NCBI GenBank assembly: GCA_964578625.1
Contig: CAZODQ010000004.1
Span: 1 to 64,000 of the forward strand
Direction of reading: 5' to 3'
DNA length: 64,000 nucleotides
DNA from: CAZBSE01 sp964578625
GTDB taxonomy: Bacteria > Actinomycetota > Humimicrobiia > Humimicrobiales > Humimicrobiaceae
Numbering within the stretch: the stretch's first letter is position 1; the number at the start of each line of letters is the position of its first letter. Shown one piece after another: positions 16,627 to 26,088 of the stretch. Made by a program: the position numbers and the translations under genes. The notes beneath the pieces were generated by a model that made no database searches, had not been told where the DNA came from, and saw only the letters and a list, made by a program, of their open reading frames with translations.

Positions 16627-19600
16627 ATGTTTTTGGAAAATTTTATAGGTGAAAAGCAGTGGCGGCAGTTTGTAGAATATTATGAAAAGAAAAAAACTGT
16701 ATGTAAAAGAAGAGATGACAGCAGTGCCGATACTCTTATTGCAGATGAAGATATCTGGCCTTTTATAATCGGTGCTTTCCTGAAGGAAGTCAGCATCCCT
16801 GTTCTGGTAATCACATCGACGCTGGAAAGAGCCTGTGAGCTGGAAAATGAAATAAATTGTATTGTTCCCGAGGTTAAGATTTTAAATTTTACAAGCCTGG
16901 GCAACAATATTTTCTATAAAAATAAAATTACATCTCCAGAGAACCTTGCAGGAAGGCTAAGGACTCTTAAAAACTTAATGGAAAGCAACAGTTCCAACTG
17001 CCCCTTTTTTATAATTGCTCCCAGTAATTCTTTAATAAATTTAATGCCGTCCTCGAAAGTGGGTAAACTGAAAAGTATAAGGATCAAAGCAAAAAGTGAG
17101 TATGACAGGGATATGATAATAGACAGATTTATTAGCAGCGGATATGAAAGAGTAAGCCGGGTTTATGACAGAGGGGAATTTAGTATAAGAGGTGAAGTAA
17201 TTGATATTTTTGATGTTACGGGTGAAAATCCTGCAAGGATTGATTTTTTCGGAGACGAAATAGAGAAAATATTTTTTTATGATGTTTTAAATCAAAAACT
17301 TATAAAGGAAATAAATAAAATCTCAGTTTTCCCAAATATAAATCCCTGGGAAATAAAACAAACAGACAGCAGAAAAATACCTGAAAAAATGATTTCCTTT
17401 ATAGATCTATTGAAGCAGTGTATAAACCGGTTTGCTGTTATATTATGCGATCCGTTAGAGATTTATCTGAAAGTAAAAAGTGATATCGATATTCTTGGCA
17501 GGGTATTTGATAGAGATAAAGATATCCTGGTAACAGCCAGAAGAGATATTATCAGCTCCTATCTGGCGGCAGAGGATTTTCTTGAAAGAGAGGATTTTTA
17601 CCTGAAATTAAATGTGGTTTCCACCAAACAGCAGGCCGGAAACGGAAGTGAATTTAATCTCGGACATATAACCAGGCAGAAAAAAAGTTTGGGTAACTCT
17701 GCTGTTTTTATAGACAATATAAAAAAGGATATAAAGAGCAGCAGAAGGATTATTATCTCTATTGAAAGAAGCGAGAGGAGAAAGAAAGTAGAAGAGTTGT
17801 TATTAAATAATTCCTTATCCTTCAGCTATTTAAAAGCAGGATCTAAAGTCAAATTTAATTTACTAAAGTCGGGGGTTATAGGTATTTTGGACAGCAGGTT
17901 GTACAGGGGTTACGAGTCTAAAAATTTCTCATTGTACGGAGAACTGGATATCTATGAGCAAATGCTTTATGAGGCATTTGAAAAAAGGATATCTGCGGGT
18001 AAAGATTTTGACTATTTTAAATCTGGAGATTATGTAGTCCATAAAAATCATGGTATAGGAAAATACATTGATATTGTATCAAAACAAACAGACGGGCATA
18101 AGAGAGAATATTTTTTAATAGAATATGCGAATAATGACAGGCTGTATGTTCCGACCTGGCAGGCTGACAGGATAAGCAGGTATATCGGAGCAAAAAATCC
18201 TATAATAACTACACTTGATTCCAGGCAATGGAATAATCTTAAAAGGAGGGTCAGGAAATCGGTCCAAAATCTTGCTATTGACCTTGCTAAATTGTATGCA
18301 GAAAGAGAATCTACGAGCGGTTATGCTTTTCCGGCGGATAGCCCATGGCAAAAGGAGATAGAAGACTTATTTCCATTTACGGAAACTCCCGATCAGATTA
18401 AAGCTATAGATTATGTAAAAAATGCCCTCCAAAAACCCAAACCAATGGATTTACTGCTGATAGGGGATGTAGGATTCGGCAAGACCGAAGTAGCTGTAAG
18501 AGCAGCTTTTAAAGTCATAGAGGATGGAAAGCAGGTCATGATGCTGGTTCCAACAACGATTCTTGCTGACCAGCATTACCAGACTTTCAGCCAGCGTTAC
18601 AAGAACTACCCTGTTGTCCTGGAAGTATTGAGCAGATTCAGGGTCAGAAAAAAACAGAAGGATATAGTTGATGATTTTAATAACGGCAAAATAGATATGA
18701 TAATAGGAACACACCGCATTCTCCAGAAAGATATAAAACCCAGAGATCTTGGACTTATAATAATTGATGAAGAGCAGAGATTTGGTGTCAACAGCAAGGA
18801 AAAGATAAAGTTGCTGAAAACCAGGGTGGATGTATTGACCCTGAGTGCTACTCCTATTCCCAGGACACTGTATATATCTCTGGCAGGAGTAAGGGATATT
18901 ATATTGATCGAAACTTATCCTGAGGGAAGAAATCCTATAGAAACTTTTATAAGTAAGACTGATTATACGGTTATAAAAAGAGCTGTGGAGAGAGAAATAA
19001 GCAGAGGCGGGCAGGTGTACTATGTGTATAACAGAATAACAGGTATAGATAATAAAAAAAATCAGTTGCAGAAGTTAATCCCGGAAGCAAGAATAGCTTT
19101 GACCCATGGACGTATGGAGGGCAGCAGGATTGAAAAAATAATGAGTGATTTTATAGGTAAAAAGTATGATATACTACTTACCACCTCAATAATAGAATCA
19201 GGGATGGATATTGCCAATGTCAATACATTGATTGTGGAAGATTCGCATTTGTTTGGTCTCTCCCAGCTTTATCAATTGAGAGGCAGGGTTGGCAGGTCTT
19301 CCGAGAGGGCTTATTCCTATTTCTTCTACCCACATAAAGCAAGTATAAGTTTTACTGCATTTCAGAGACTTAAAACCTTGGCCGAATATACTGACCTCGG
19401 TTCGGGATATAATGTAGCATTAAGGGATCTGGAAATAAGAGGGGCGGGGGAAATACTGGGTCCGAGACAGCATGGTCATATAAACAGTGTAGGTTTCGAT
19501 ATGTACTGCCAGATAATCAATGAAGAAATTGAAAAACTCAAGGGCAACAAAGTAGAAGAGGATATAAACATCCAAATAGACCTGCCTGTGAGCGCCTATA

Positions 19601-19995
19601 TTCCAAGAAATTATATTGAAAGTGAGAGAGACAGGGTCAATATCTATAAAGTGCTGGGAAATGCCGAAAGTATTGAAAACATAGATAAGATTAGAGAGAG
19701 AATGATTTCAAAATATAAGAAAGCGCCACCAGTAGTAGAGAACCTTATAAATATAGCAAAAATAAAGTATTTGCTTAGGAAAGCAAAGATAGAAAAGCTT
19801 TTTTTATCCAGAAAAAAGGGAATTATTTTAAAAAAAGTGGATATATGCCAGAGTAAGGCTGCGGAAATAAGTAAAAAGAATAGAGACCTATTCTATGAGC
19901 CGGTACCGAAACAAATTGTAATAAAAAAAGTCCAAAGAGATATTGATTTAGGTTTAGTGTTAAGCAATCTAAATGATATAATAAGTCTAATATAA
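16627..19995 (+). CDS. mfd: transcription-repair coupling factor Mfd
   Basis: 1122 residues, normal length. A UvrB-like N-terminal region is followed by the RNA-polymerase-interacting domain around 460-520 (SGDYVVHKNHGIGKY). The superfamily 2 helicase core has Walker A GDVGFGKTEVA near residue 613, DEEQRFGV near 713 (DEEQ box) and QLRGRVGRS. The TRCF C-terminal domain follows (PVSAYIPRNYIESERDRVNIYK). It releases RNA polymerase stalled at lesions and recruits UvrA. The gap of 121 bases after pth may hold its own promoter. Confidence 0.96.
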   Translation: MFLENFIGEKQWRQFVEYYEKKKTVCKRRDDSSADTLIADEDIWPFIIGAFLKEVSIPVLVITSTLERACELENEINCIVPEVKILNFTSLGNNIFYKNKITSPENLAGRLRTLKNLMESNSSNCPFFIIAPSNSLINLMPSSKVGKLKSIRIKAKSEYDRDMIIDRFISSGYERVSRVYDRGEFSIRGEVIDIFDVTGENPARIDFFGDEIEKIFFYDVLNQKLIKEINKISVFPNINPWEIKQTDSRKIPEKMISFIDLLKQCINRFAVILCDPLEIYLKVKSDIDILGRVFDRDKDILVTARRDIISSYLAAEDFLEREDFYLKLNVVSTKQQAGNGSEFNLGHITRQKKSLGNSAVFIDNIKKDIKSSRRIIISIERSERRKKVEELLLNNSLSFSYLKAGSKVKFNLLKSGVIGILDSRLYRGYESKNFSLYGELDIYEQMLYEAFEKRISAGKDFDYFKSGDYVVHKNHGIGKYIDIVSKQTDGHKREYFLIEYANNDRLYVPTWQADRISRYIGAKNPIITTLDSRQWNNLKRRVRKSVQNLAIDLAKLYAERESTSGYAFPADSPWQKEIEDLFPFTETPDQIKAIDYVKNALQKPKPMDLLLIGDVGFGKTEVAVRAAFKVIEDGKQVMMLVPTTILADQHYQTFSQRYKNYPVVLEVLSRFRVRKKQKDIVDDFNNGKIDMIIGTHRILQKDIKPRDLGLIIIDEEQRFGVNSKEKIKLLKTRVDVLTLSATPIPRTLYISLAGVRDIILIETYPEGRNPIETFISKTDYTVIKRAVEREISRGGQVYYVYNRITGIDNKKNQLQKLIPEARIALTHGRMEGSRIEKIMSDFIGKKYDILLTTSIIESGMDIANVNTLIVEDSHLFGLSQLYQLRGRVGRSSERAYSYFFYPHKASISFTAFQRLKTLAEYTDLGSGYNVALRDLEIRGAGEILGPRQHGHINSVGFDMYCQIINEEIEKLKGNKVEEDINIQIDLPVSAYIPRNYIESERDRVNIYKVLGNAESIENIDKIRERMISKYKKAPPVVENLINIAKIKYLLRKAKIEKLFLSRKKGIILKKVDICQSKAAEISKKNRDLFYEPVPKQIVIKKVQRDIDLGLVLSNLNDIISLI

Positions 19996-20023
19996 AATTA
20001 GACTGTAAGAAAGAAGGTAGGGG

Positions 20024-21037
20024 TTGAAGAAGGGTATTATTTTTGTATTTATATTGATTATATCTATTTCTATCCTTTTATTTACTGGCTGCAGTAAGAC
20101 ATTAGCCAGAGTAGATGGAATTGATATCAAGCAAAATGAAGTGGATGTCTATATGAATTTTATAGAGAGCCAGAGCACAGACGGAGAATCAACAAAGAGC
20201 GAGGAAGAGTTAAAAACTCTGGAGGTAAATATAATTGATTCACTTATTGTTATAAAACTTCTTGGAAAATATGCAGAAGAAAATAATATAACTGTAAGCA
20301 GCCAGGAAGTTGATGATCAGTTAAAGATGATAATCGATTCTTATACCTCGGAAAAAGATTTTGAAGAAAATTTAAAAAACATGGGTATAGATAGAAATTT
20401 TCTAGAAAGTGAACTCAGAAGCCAGATACTCAGGAGAAAGATTTACAATGAAGTCACTACGGATATAATAATAACAGACCAGCAGGCAAAACAGTATTAT
20501 GATGATAACAGAGAGACATTATACCTGGTTCCGACCAGAGTTAAAGCAAGCCATATTTTAGCTGTGTTCCCCTGGATAAAAGATGGCTCTGAAAAGAGCG
20601 GAGAAGGAAGAAATGAGGCCCTGAAGAAAATAGAAACTGTTGAGGATGAATTAAAAAATGGTGGAGATTTTGAGGAGTTAGCCAAGAAGTATTCAGATGA
20701 TGAATTAACTGCAGAGAATGGAGGAGATCTAGGTTATATAAGTAAGGGGCAGACGGTTGGGGAATTTGAAGAAGCATTATTTTCTTTAGATGTGGGTGAA
20801 GTAAGCGGGATTATTGAGACTGAATATGGATTTCATATTATAAAAGTTACTGACCGCCAGGAAGAACATTACCAGGATTTTGAAGAAGTTAAGGAAGATA
20901 TCAAAAAATACCTGTTAGATTCACATAAGTTGAAAGAATATAACGATTTTATTTTTTCATTGATAAAAGATGCAAATATTGAATACTTTATAGATGTAGA
21001 AAGTACTCTTGAACAGAGCCAAGAGGAAAGTGAATGA
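20024..21037 (+). CDS. peptidyl-prolyl isomerase lipoprotein (PpiC/SurA/PrsA family)
   Basis: 337 residues from a TTG start that follows AAGGTAGGGG. The lipoprotein signal is LIISISILLFTGC, with lipidated Cys23. A SurA_N-like helical domain (ARVDGIDIKQNEVDVYMNF) precedes a parvulin domain at about 170-275 (VKASHILAVFP ... ENGGDLGYISKGQTVGEFEEALFSLDVGEVSGIIETEYGFHIIKV). It is an extracytoplasmic foldase anchored to the membrane. It is placed between mfd and mazG and overlaps mazG by 4 bases. Confidence 0.92.
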   Translation: MKKGIIFVFILIISISILLFTGCSKTLARVDGIDIKQNEVDVYMNFIESQSTDGESTKSEEELKTLEVNIIDSLIVIKLLGKYAEENNITVSSQEVDDQLKMIIDSYTSEKDFEENLKNMGIDRNFLESELRSQILRRKIYNEVTTDIIITDQQAKQYYDDNRETLYLVPTRVKASHILAVFPWIKDGSEKSGEGRNEALKKIETVEDELKNGGDFEELAKKYSDDELTAENGGDLGYISKGQTVGEFEEALFSLDVGEVSGIIETEYGFHIIKVTDRQEEHYQDFEEVKEDIKKYLLDSHKLKEYNDFIFSLIKDANIEYFIDVESTLEQSQEESE

Positions 21038-21873
21038 AGCCCGAGTTAAACAGCAGTGATTTGGAAAATATAGATAAAATCAGTGACAGTAGCAGACTAT
21101 TTGCTATTTTAGTAAATATAATGAAAAAGCTCAGGTCACCTGACGGCTGTATGTGGGACAGAGAACAAAACCACAAGACTCTCAAGAGAAATCTAATCGA
21201 GGAGACATATGAGACTGTTGAGAGTATTGAAAATGATGATTACGGCGGGCTTAAGGAAGAATTAGGTGACCTGCTCCTGCAAGTAATTTTTCACAGCCAG
21301 ATAGCGGCTGAAAGTAAAAGGTTTGATATAAGCAGTGTACTGAAAAGTATCATAAGCAAACTTATAAGAAGACACCCCCATGTATTTAACGGATTGAATT
21401 TGACCAGCAGTGATAAGATACTGGAGAACTGGGAGGATATAAAGAAAAAGGAGAGGAAAGAAAAATTAAGAAGATCCGTTTCAATTTTTAGCGGTATTCC
21501 AAGATCTTTACCTTCCCTTCATTATGCTTATGAGATCCAGAACAGGGCTTCAAGGCTGGGTTTTGATTGGGAGGATACGGGTGATATATTTAGTAAAATG
21601 GAAGAGGAGCTGACTGAACTTAAAAGGGAAATAAAAAAAGATAAAAAAAAGTATATCTCCAACGAAATCGGAGATGTCCTTTTTACCGTAGTAAATATCA
21701 GCAGGCACCTGGGTATAGATTGTGAGCAAAGCTTGTATGAGACCAGTAAAAAATTTATAAAAAGATTTGATTTTATGGAGAAGTATGCGGATAAAAACAG
21801 TTTGGATTTTAAAAAGCTGCCTCTGAAGGAAAAGGATAAATTATGGGAAATAGCAAAAAAAGAAATACGTTAA
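21034..21873 (+). CDS. mazG: nucleoside triphosphate pyrophosphohydrolase MazG
   Basis: 279 residues with two MazG modules. The first holds SPDGCMWDREQNHKTLKRNLIEETYE and EELGDLLLQVIFHSQIA; the second, after IPRSLPSLHYAYEIQNRASRLGFDW, has EEELTELKREIKKDKKKYISNEIGDVLFTVVNISR. The ExxE...ExxD metal-binding pattern is intact in both. It hydrolyses NTPs to NMP and PPi for pool sanitation. Its ATGA start overlaps the upstream foldase stop, and its 3' end overlaps pyk by 31 bases. Confidence 0.94.
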   Translation: MKPELNSSDLENIDKISDSSRLFAILVNIMKKLRSPDGCMWDREQNHKTLKRNLIEETYETVESIENDDYGGLKEELGDLLLQVIFHSQIAAESKRFDISSVLKSIISKLIRRHPHVFNGLNLTSSDKILENWEDIKKKERKEKLRRSVSIFSGIPRSLPSLHYAYEIQNRASRLGFDWEDTGDIFSKMEEELTELKREIKKDKKKYISNEIGDVLFTVVNISRHLGIDCEQSLYETSKKFIKRFDFMEKYADKNSLDFKKLPLKEKDKLWEIAKKEIR

Positions 21874-23321
21874 AAAAGACCAAGATAATCTGCACCATCG
21901 GGCCGGCCAGTAAGGAAGAAGATATTTTAAGGGGACTAATAGCCAGAGGAATGGATATAGCCCGAATAAATACTTCTCATAGTAATGACCAGGAAGTCAT
22001 AGAGATAGTTAAGAAGATAAGAAAAATTTCTGTGGAGCTTAAAAAAAACACTGCAATAATGCTGGATTTGCAGGGTCCTAAAATCAGAGTGGGTAATCTG
22101 AAAAATAAGATAAATCTAATAAGGAAACAAAAAGTTATTTTTACTACGTCTGATAAACATGATACGGATTATTCTAACATAAATAAAATAATTAAGGTCA
22201 CTTATAATAAATTCATTGAAGATATCAAGAAGGGCAGCCATATCTTTATTGATGACGGCCTGATTGAATGTAAAGTACTAGAGGTAAATCTTCCTAAAAA
22301 GTTTGCTGTATGCGAGGTGGTGAGCGGCGGAATACTTGGCTCTTGTAAGGGAATTAATCTGCCGGGTATATCTATAAGTGAGAATACAGTTACCAGAAAA
22401 GATTTAAAGTTTTTAGATCTTGGTATAAGGCTTGAAGTAGATTTTATAGCTCAATCTTTTGTAAGAAGTGCAGCTGATATAGAAGAGATTAAAAAAGTCA
22501 TAAAGAATAAAAAAAGCCATGCAATGGTTGTAGCAAAAATCGAGAGGCACGAAGCAGTAGATAATTTTGATATTATTTTAAATTCTGCAGATGCTATTAT
22601 GGTAGCCAGGGGGGATCTGGGGATCGAAATGAATGAAGAAGAAGTCCCCTATATTCAGAAAAATATTATAAAAAAATCCAATATGGCCGGAAAGCCGGTA
22701 ATAACTGCCACACAGATGTTGAATTCCATGATAGAAAGCTCGAGGCCGACAAGAGCTGAAGTAAGCGATGTGGCAAATGCAATTATAGATGGCTCGGATT
22801 CGGTCATGCTTTCCGGCGAGACTGCTGTTGGAAAGTATCCCCTGGAGTCTTTAAAGATGATGGTTAAGATAATAAATAAAACAGAAGACTCACTTGATTA
22901 TGATGTCATTTTGAGAAATAATACAATCCTAAGGAAGAAGTTAAAAATTAGCCATAATACCATTACAGAAGCCATAAGCTATGCTTCCTGCGAAATTGCC
23001 AATATCCTAAACGTTAGAGCCATCATTTCTTCAACTGAATCAGGGTATACAGCCAGACAGGTTTCTAAAAACAGGCCTAAGAGTATGATAATAGGTACCA
23101 GTCCGCACTGGTGGGTAGTAAGGCAGTTGATGATAAGCTGGGGTGTTGTACCGACAAAGGTGAAGTTTACAAAGAACATCGATATGATGATTGATGAATC
23201 TATAAGTGTTTCAAAAAAGCTGAAATATATAAATAGCGGTGATACGGTGGTCATTACTGCAGGAGTTATGGTAAATAGACCGGGAAGCACAAATCTTATA
23301 AATATAAAAGAAGTCGAATAG
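21843..23321 (+). CDS. pyk: pyruvate kinase
   Basis: 492 residues; PEP + ADP to pyruvate + ATP, last step of glycolysis. Motifs seen: KIICTIGPAS near the start, ARINTSH, MLDLQGPKIRVG, VVAKIERHEAVDNF (catalytic Lys), VARGDLGIEM, PVITATQMLNSMIESSRPTRAEVSDVANAI and VMLSGETAVGKYPLE. The C-terminal allosteric domain is present. The start lies inside the 3' end of mazG, in another frame. A strong terminator hairpin follows. Confidence 0.96.
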   Translation: MGNSKKRNTLKKTKIICTIGPASKEEDILRGLIARGMDIARINTSHSNDQEVIEIVKKIRKISVELKKNTAIMLDLQGPKIRVGNLKNKINLIRKQKVIFTTSDKHDTDYSNINKIIKVTYNKFIEDIKKGSHIFIDDGLIECKVLEVNLPKKFAVCEVVSGGILGSCKGINLPGISISENTVTRKDLKFLDLGIRLEVDFIAQSFVRSAADIEEIKKVIKNKKSHAMVVAKIERHEAVDNFDIILNSADAIMVARGDLGIEMNEEEVPYIQKNIIKKSNMAGKPVITATQMLNSMIESSRPTRAEVSDVANAIIDGSDSVMLSGETAVGKYPLESLKMMVKIINKTEDSLDYDVILRNNTILRKKLKISHNTITEAISYASCEIANILNVRAIISSTESGYTARQVSKNRPKSMIIGTSPHWWVVRQLMISWGVVPTKVKFTKNIDMMIDESISVSKKLKYINSGDTVVITAGVMVNRPGSTNLINIKEVE

Positions 23322-23341
23322 TTTATAACTGGATATTATTC

Positions 23342-23377
23342 CTGTGGTTTACTCCTCTGTAAACCGCAGTTTCTTTA
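23342..23377 (+). terminator. intrinsic terminator after pyk
   Basis: An 11-bp stem (23342-23352 with 23359-23369, core GGTTTAC/GTAAACC) with a 6-base loop is followed by TTTCTTT. It overlaps the last codons of the convergent trkA-like gene, so it may serve both strands. Confidence 0.75.
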
Positions 23378-24011
23378 GCAGCTTATTTTCTCCGATTAGT
23401 ATTAAAACATCATCTTTCTGAAACTTATATTTGACATCAGGAGGAGATATTATTTCATTTTTGCTGTTTTTTATACTTATTATAGTCACACCATACTTAT
23501 GACGTAAATTTAAATCGATCAGATTTTTTCCAATTATTGTTTTTGGAGCTGGTATTTCAACGATACTTACATCCGCGCTAACTTCTAGAAAATCTATAAT
23601 ATTGGAACTTATAAGGTTTCTTGCGACTCTTTCGCCCATATCTTTTTCGGGATATACTATGGTGTCTGCACCGACTTTTGAAAGTACCCGTCCTTGTGTC
23701 TTGGTCCCTGCTTTGGCAATTATCTTTTTTGCGCCTTTTTCCTTCAGTAAAAGGGTGACCAGTATTGAATTTTGTATATATTTTTCTCCAATACATACAA
23801 TAACTGCTTCATAATCGGTAACACCCATAGATTCCAGTATATCTGCATCAGTGGCGTCACATTTTATAACATCTGTTATTTCTTCAGAGACTCTTTGAGT
23901 CCGTTCTTCAGACTGGTCTATGCCTACTACACTATGTCCTGCTTCTGTCAGTGTCGTTGCTACACTTGCTCCGAACCTTCCCAGCCCTATAATTAAAAAT
24001 TGTCTTTTCAT
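23349..24011 (-). CDS. trkA: potassium uptake regulatory subunit TrkA/KtrA
   Basis: 220 residues: one RCK unit. The N-domain Rossmann motif GLGRFG (9-14) and the acidic VVGIDQSEER loop bind nucleotide; a TrkA_C domain ends with FQKDDVLILIGENKLLKKL. It is a cytoplasmic gating subunit of the K+ channel-like transporter encoded immediately upstream on the same strand (5-base gap). The single RCK unit matches KtrA rather than the double-unit TrkA. Confidence 0.93.
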   Translation of the reverse strand: MKRQFLIIGLGRFGASVATTLTEAGHSVVGIDQSEERTQRVSEEITDVIKCDATDADILESMGVTDYEAVIVCIGEKYIQNSILVTLLLKEKGAKKIIAKAGTKTQGRVLSKVGADTIVYPEKDMGERVARNLISSNIIDFLEVSADVSIVEIPAPKTIIGKNLIDLNLRHKYGVTIISIKNSKNEIISPPDVKYKFQKDDVLILIGENKLLKKLRFTEE

Positions 24012-24016
24012 AATGC

Positions 24017-25363
24017 CTATCCGATTGTTATTGTTTCTTCAGGGTAAGTCATTTTGTTAATTGTCCCTTTCATTGCAATAGCTACAGAAAGGGTGCTGAT
24101 ACCAATTCTACCAATAAACATAGCCAGTATCAATATAATCTTGCTTGGTATGGATAGTGATTGTGTTATTCCAGTACTCAAACCTACAGTACCAAATGCC
24201 GATATTGCTTCAAATAATGCTTCTTTCAGGTCACATTTTTCAAATACCAGTATCCCTATTGTTGAAATTATAACTATTGCAATTGCTGTTATTGTTATGG
24301 TTAAAGCTCTGTTTATCAATCTTGAGGGCAGCCTTCTTTTAAATAGTATCACATTGCTTCTTCCCCTGAGGGAACTGAGGCCGCCTGCAGTTACAGCGAC
24401 AAAAGTAGTTGTTTTTATACCGCCCCCGGTTCCTCCCGGTGATGCCCCGATGAACATAAAAAAAGCAAGAAAAAAGATAGTTGCAACATTTAAACCGGCA
24501 GTGTTAATGGTATTAAAACCAGCTGTCCTGGCTGTAATAGACTGAAAGAAGCTGGAAAGGATCTTAGTTGAAACAGACCTGTTTGCAATTGATTCAGTAT
24601 TATTAAACTCAAGAAGAAAAAACATAACTGCACCAATGAGTATTAGAGCGGCAGTGGTGATAAGAACTACTTTTGCATGCAGTGAAAAGTGCTTTATTCT
24701 TCTATATGTGATTATTTCTGAAATTACAGGAAAACCGAGACCTCCAAGCACAATTAAGACCATGAAAATCAAATTGAGGGGAATATCTGAACTAAAACTC
24801 TGCAGGCTGTTAGAATAAAGAGAAAAACCAGCATTACAAAAAGCACTGACAGTATGAAACAGGCTAAAAGTCATTGATGTTTTTAATGGATAGAGATGCT
24901 TGAAATAAAAAATAGCTGTCATAATCAAAAATGCAATAAATTCTATCGTGAATGTAGTGCCTGCTATTACCATAAAAAACTTTGATGCGCTGAAAGGCTG
25001 TTTTGAGCCGAAACTCGTATTAATATAGAATTTATCTTTAATATTAATTTTTCTTCCCAGGATTAATCCGAAAATAGAACCAATAGTCATAATTCCCAGC
25101 CCGCCTATCTGTATAAGTATAAGTATTAAGATTTTACCCAGGTCTGAAAAATATGTCGGTGTATCCTGAACTACCAATCCTGTGACACAAATGGCGGAAG
25201 TAGAAGTGAAAATTGCATCTATATAGCTTATTTTTCCACTTTGCGTCATCTGAGGGATCATCAGTATCAGTGAGCCGAGTATTATAGCTATAAGAAATCC
25301 AAGCAGCACCTGTTTAGCTATCTTGTTTTGTGTTTTGGAAGAAAATAAAGGTATGTCCTTCAT
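24017..25363 (-). CDS. trkH: potassium uptake transmembrane subunit TrkH/KtrB
   Basis: 448 residues, hydrophobic, with the four K+-channel-like M1-P-M2 repeats of the SKT family. P-loop regions are visible as TSTSAICVTGL, FHTVSAFCNAGF, SITARTAGFNTI and ISAFGTVGLSTG, and GASPGGTGGGIKTTTF is the family hallmark. It forms the membrane pore for K+ (or Na+-coupled K+) uptake with the RCK protein just downstream. The pair is inverted relative to the surrounding housekeeping genes and separates pyk from the ftsB-like gene. Confidence 0.94.
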   Translation of the reverse strand: MKDIPLFSSKTQNKIAKQVLLGFLIAIILGSLILMIPQMTQSGKISYIDAIFTSTSAICVTGLVVQDTPTYFSDLGKILILILIQIGGLGIMTIGSIFGLILGRKINIKDKFYINTSFGSKQPFSASKFFMVIAGTTFTIEFIAFLIMTAIFYFKHLYPLKTSMTFSLFHTVSAFCNAGFSLYSNSLQSFSSDIPLNLIFMVLIVLGGLGFPVISEIITYRRIKHFSLHAKVVLITTAALILIGAVMFFLLEFNNTESIANRSVSTKILSSFFQSITARTAGFNTINTAGLNVATIFFLAFFMFIGASPGGTGGGIKTTTFVAVTAGGLSSLRGRSNVILFKRRLPSRLINRALTITITAIAIVIISTIGILVFEKCDLKEALFEAISAFGTVGLSTGITQSLSIPSKIILILAMFIGRIGISTLSVAIAMKGTINKMTYPEETITIG

Positions 25364-25623
25364 TGTATCTTAGAAATTAATTATTGAATAAAATCAAACA
25401 TATAGGTTGATATTTTAATAAAATTGGCAATTAAAAACAACAGTTTTATTTTTTCAGATCTAGTTTATAAAATATTGTTAAAATTTAACAGATATTTGAT
25501 TATTATAGAATATGATTTATACTTATATGAATATTTATATTAATTTTGATTATAACAGCTGGAATCATAGTAGTAATAATATAGTAAGTTAGAAAACAAT
25601 ATAAACATAGTAATAAGATTAAA

Positions 25624-26055
25624 ATGGATGATGATATAAAAATTGTCAGCAGGCTGTCCAGAAAAGCTAAAATTAATATTATTGTCACTATTATTCTACT
25701 TTTTATCGTAATCACTATTCTTGCTTCAATAAATCAGATCAAGGCTATTGTTGAAAAAAGGGAAGAGATAATCCAGTTGGAAGAAAAATTGAACTGGCAC
25801 AGGAATGAAAATATTGGACTTCTTGCACTCGTAAAAAGTTTGTATGGAACGGAAGCAATAGAGCTTGAGGCAAGAGAGCAATTTAATATGACTTCCGGTG
25901 ATGAGACAAATTTAGCTGTGATTATGGAAGAGGATGGATATGGACAGGATTTTGAAAGCAGCAATTATTCAATGTCAGACCAGAATGTTTATTCAAATTC
26001 TAATTTATGGGAGAATATAAAGATTTTCTATAATAGTGAGATTAAAAGTAATTAG
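25624..26055 (+). CDS. septum formation initiator family protein (FtsB/DivIC-like)
   Basis: 143 residues: a short cytoplasmic N-terminus, one transmembrane helix (about 20-38, INIIVTIILLFIVITILASI), then a coiled coil (IKAIVEKREEIIQLEEKLNW) and the extracytoplasmic end of the family (LYGTEAIELEAREQFNMTSGDETNLAV). The FtsB/DivIC family stabilises the FtsL-FtsQ divisome complex. Its position just ahead of ppx matches Gram-positive and actinobacterial gene order. The ~260-base gap upstream is very A+T-rich; I see nothing else in it. Confidence 0.88.
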   Translation: MDDDIKIVSRLSRKAKINIIVTIILLFIVITILASINQIKAIVEKREEIIQLEEKLNWHRNENIGLLALVKSLYGTEAIELEAREQFNMTSGDETNLAVIMEEDGYGQDFESSNYSMSDQNVYSNSNLWENIKIFYNSEIKSN

Positions 26056-26088
26056 TCAGGGATTAGTAAGATACACAGATAATTTTAA

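Noticed and set aside
24054..24545. 163-codon open frame opposite trkH
   Set aside because: It mirrors the hydrophobic codons of trkH, has no ribosome-binding site and no family resemblance.
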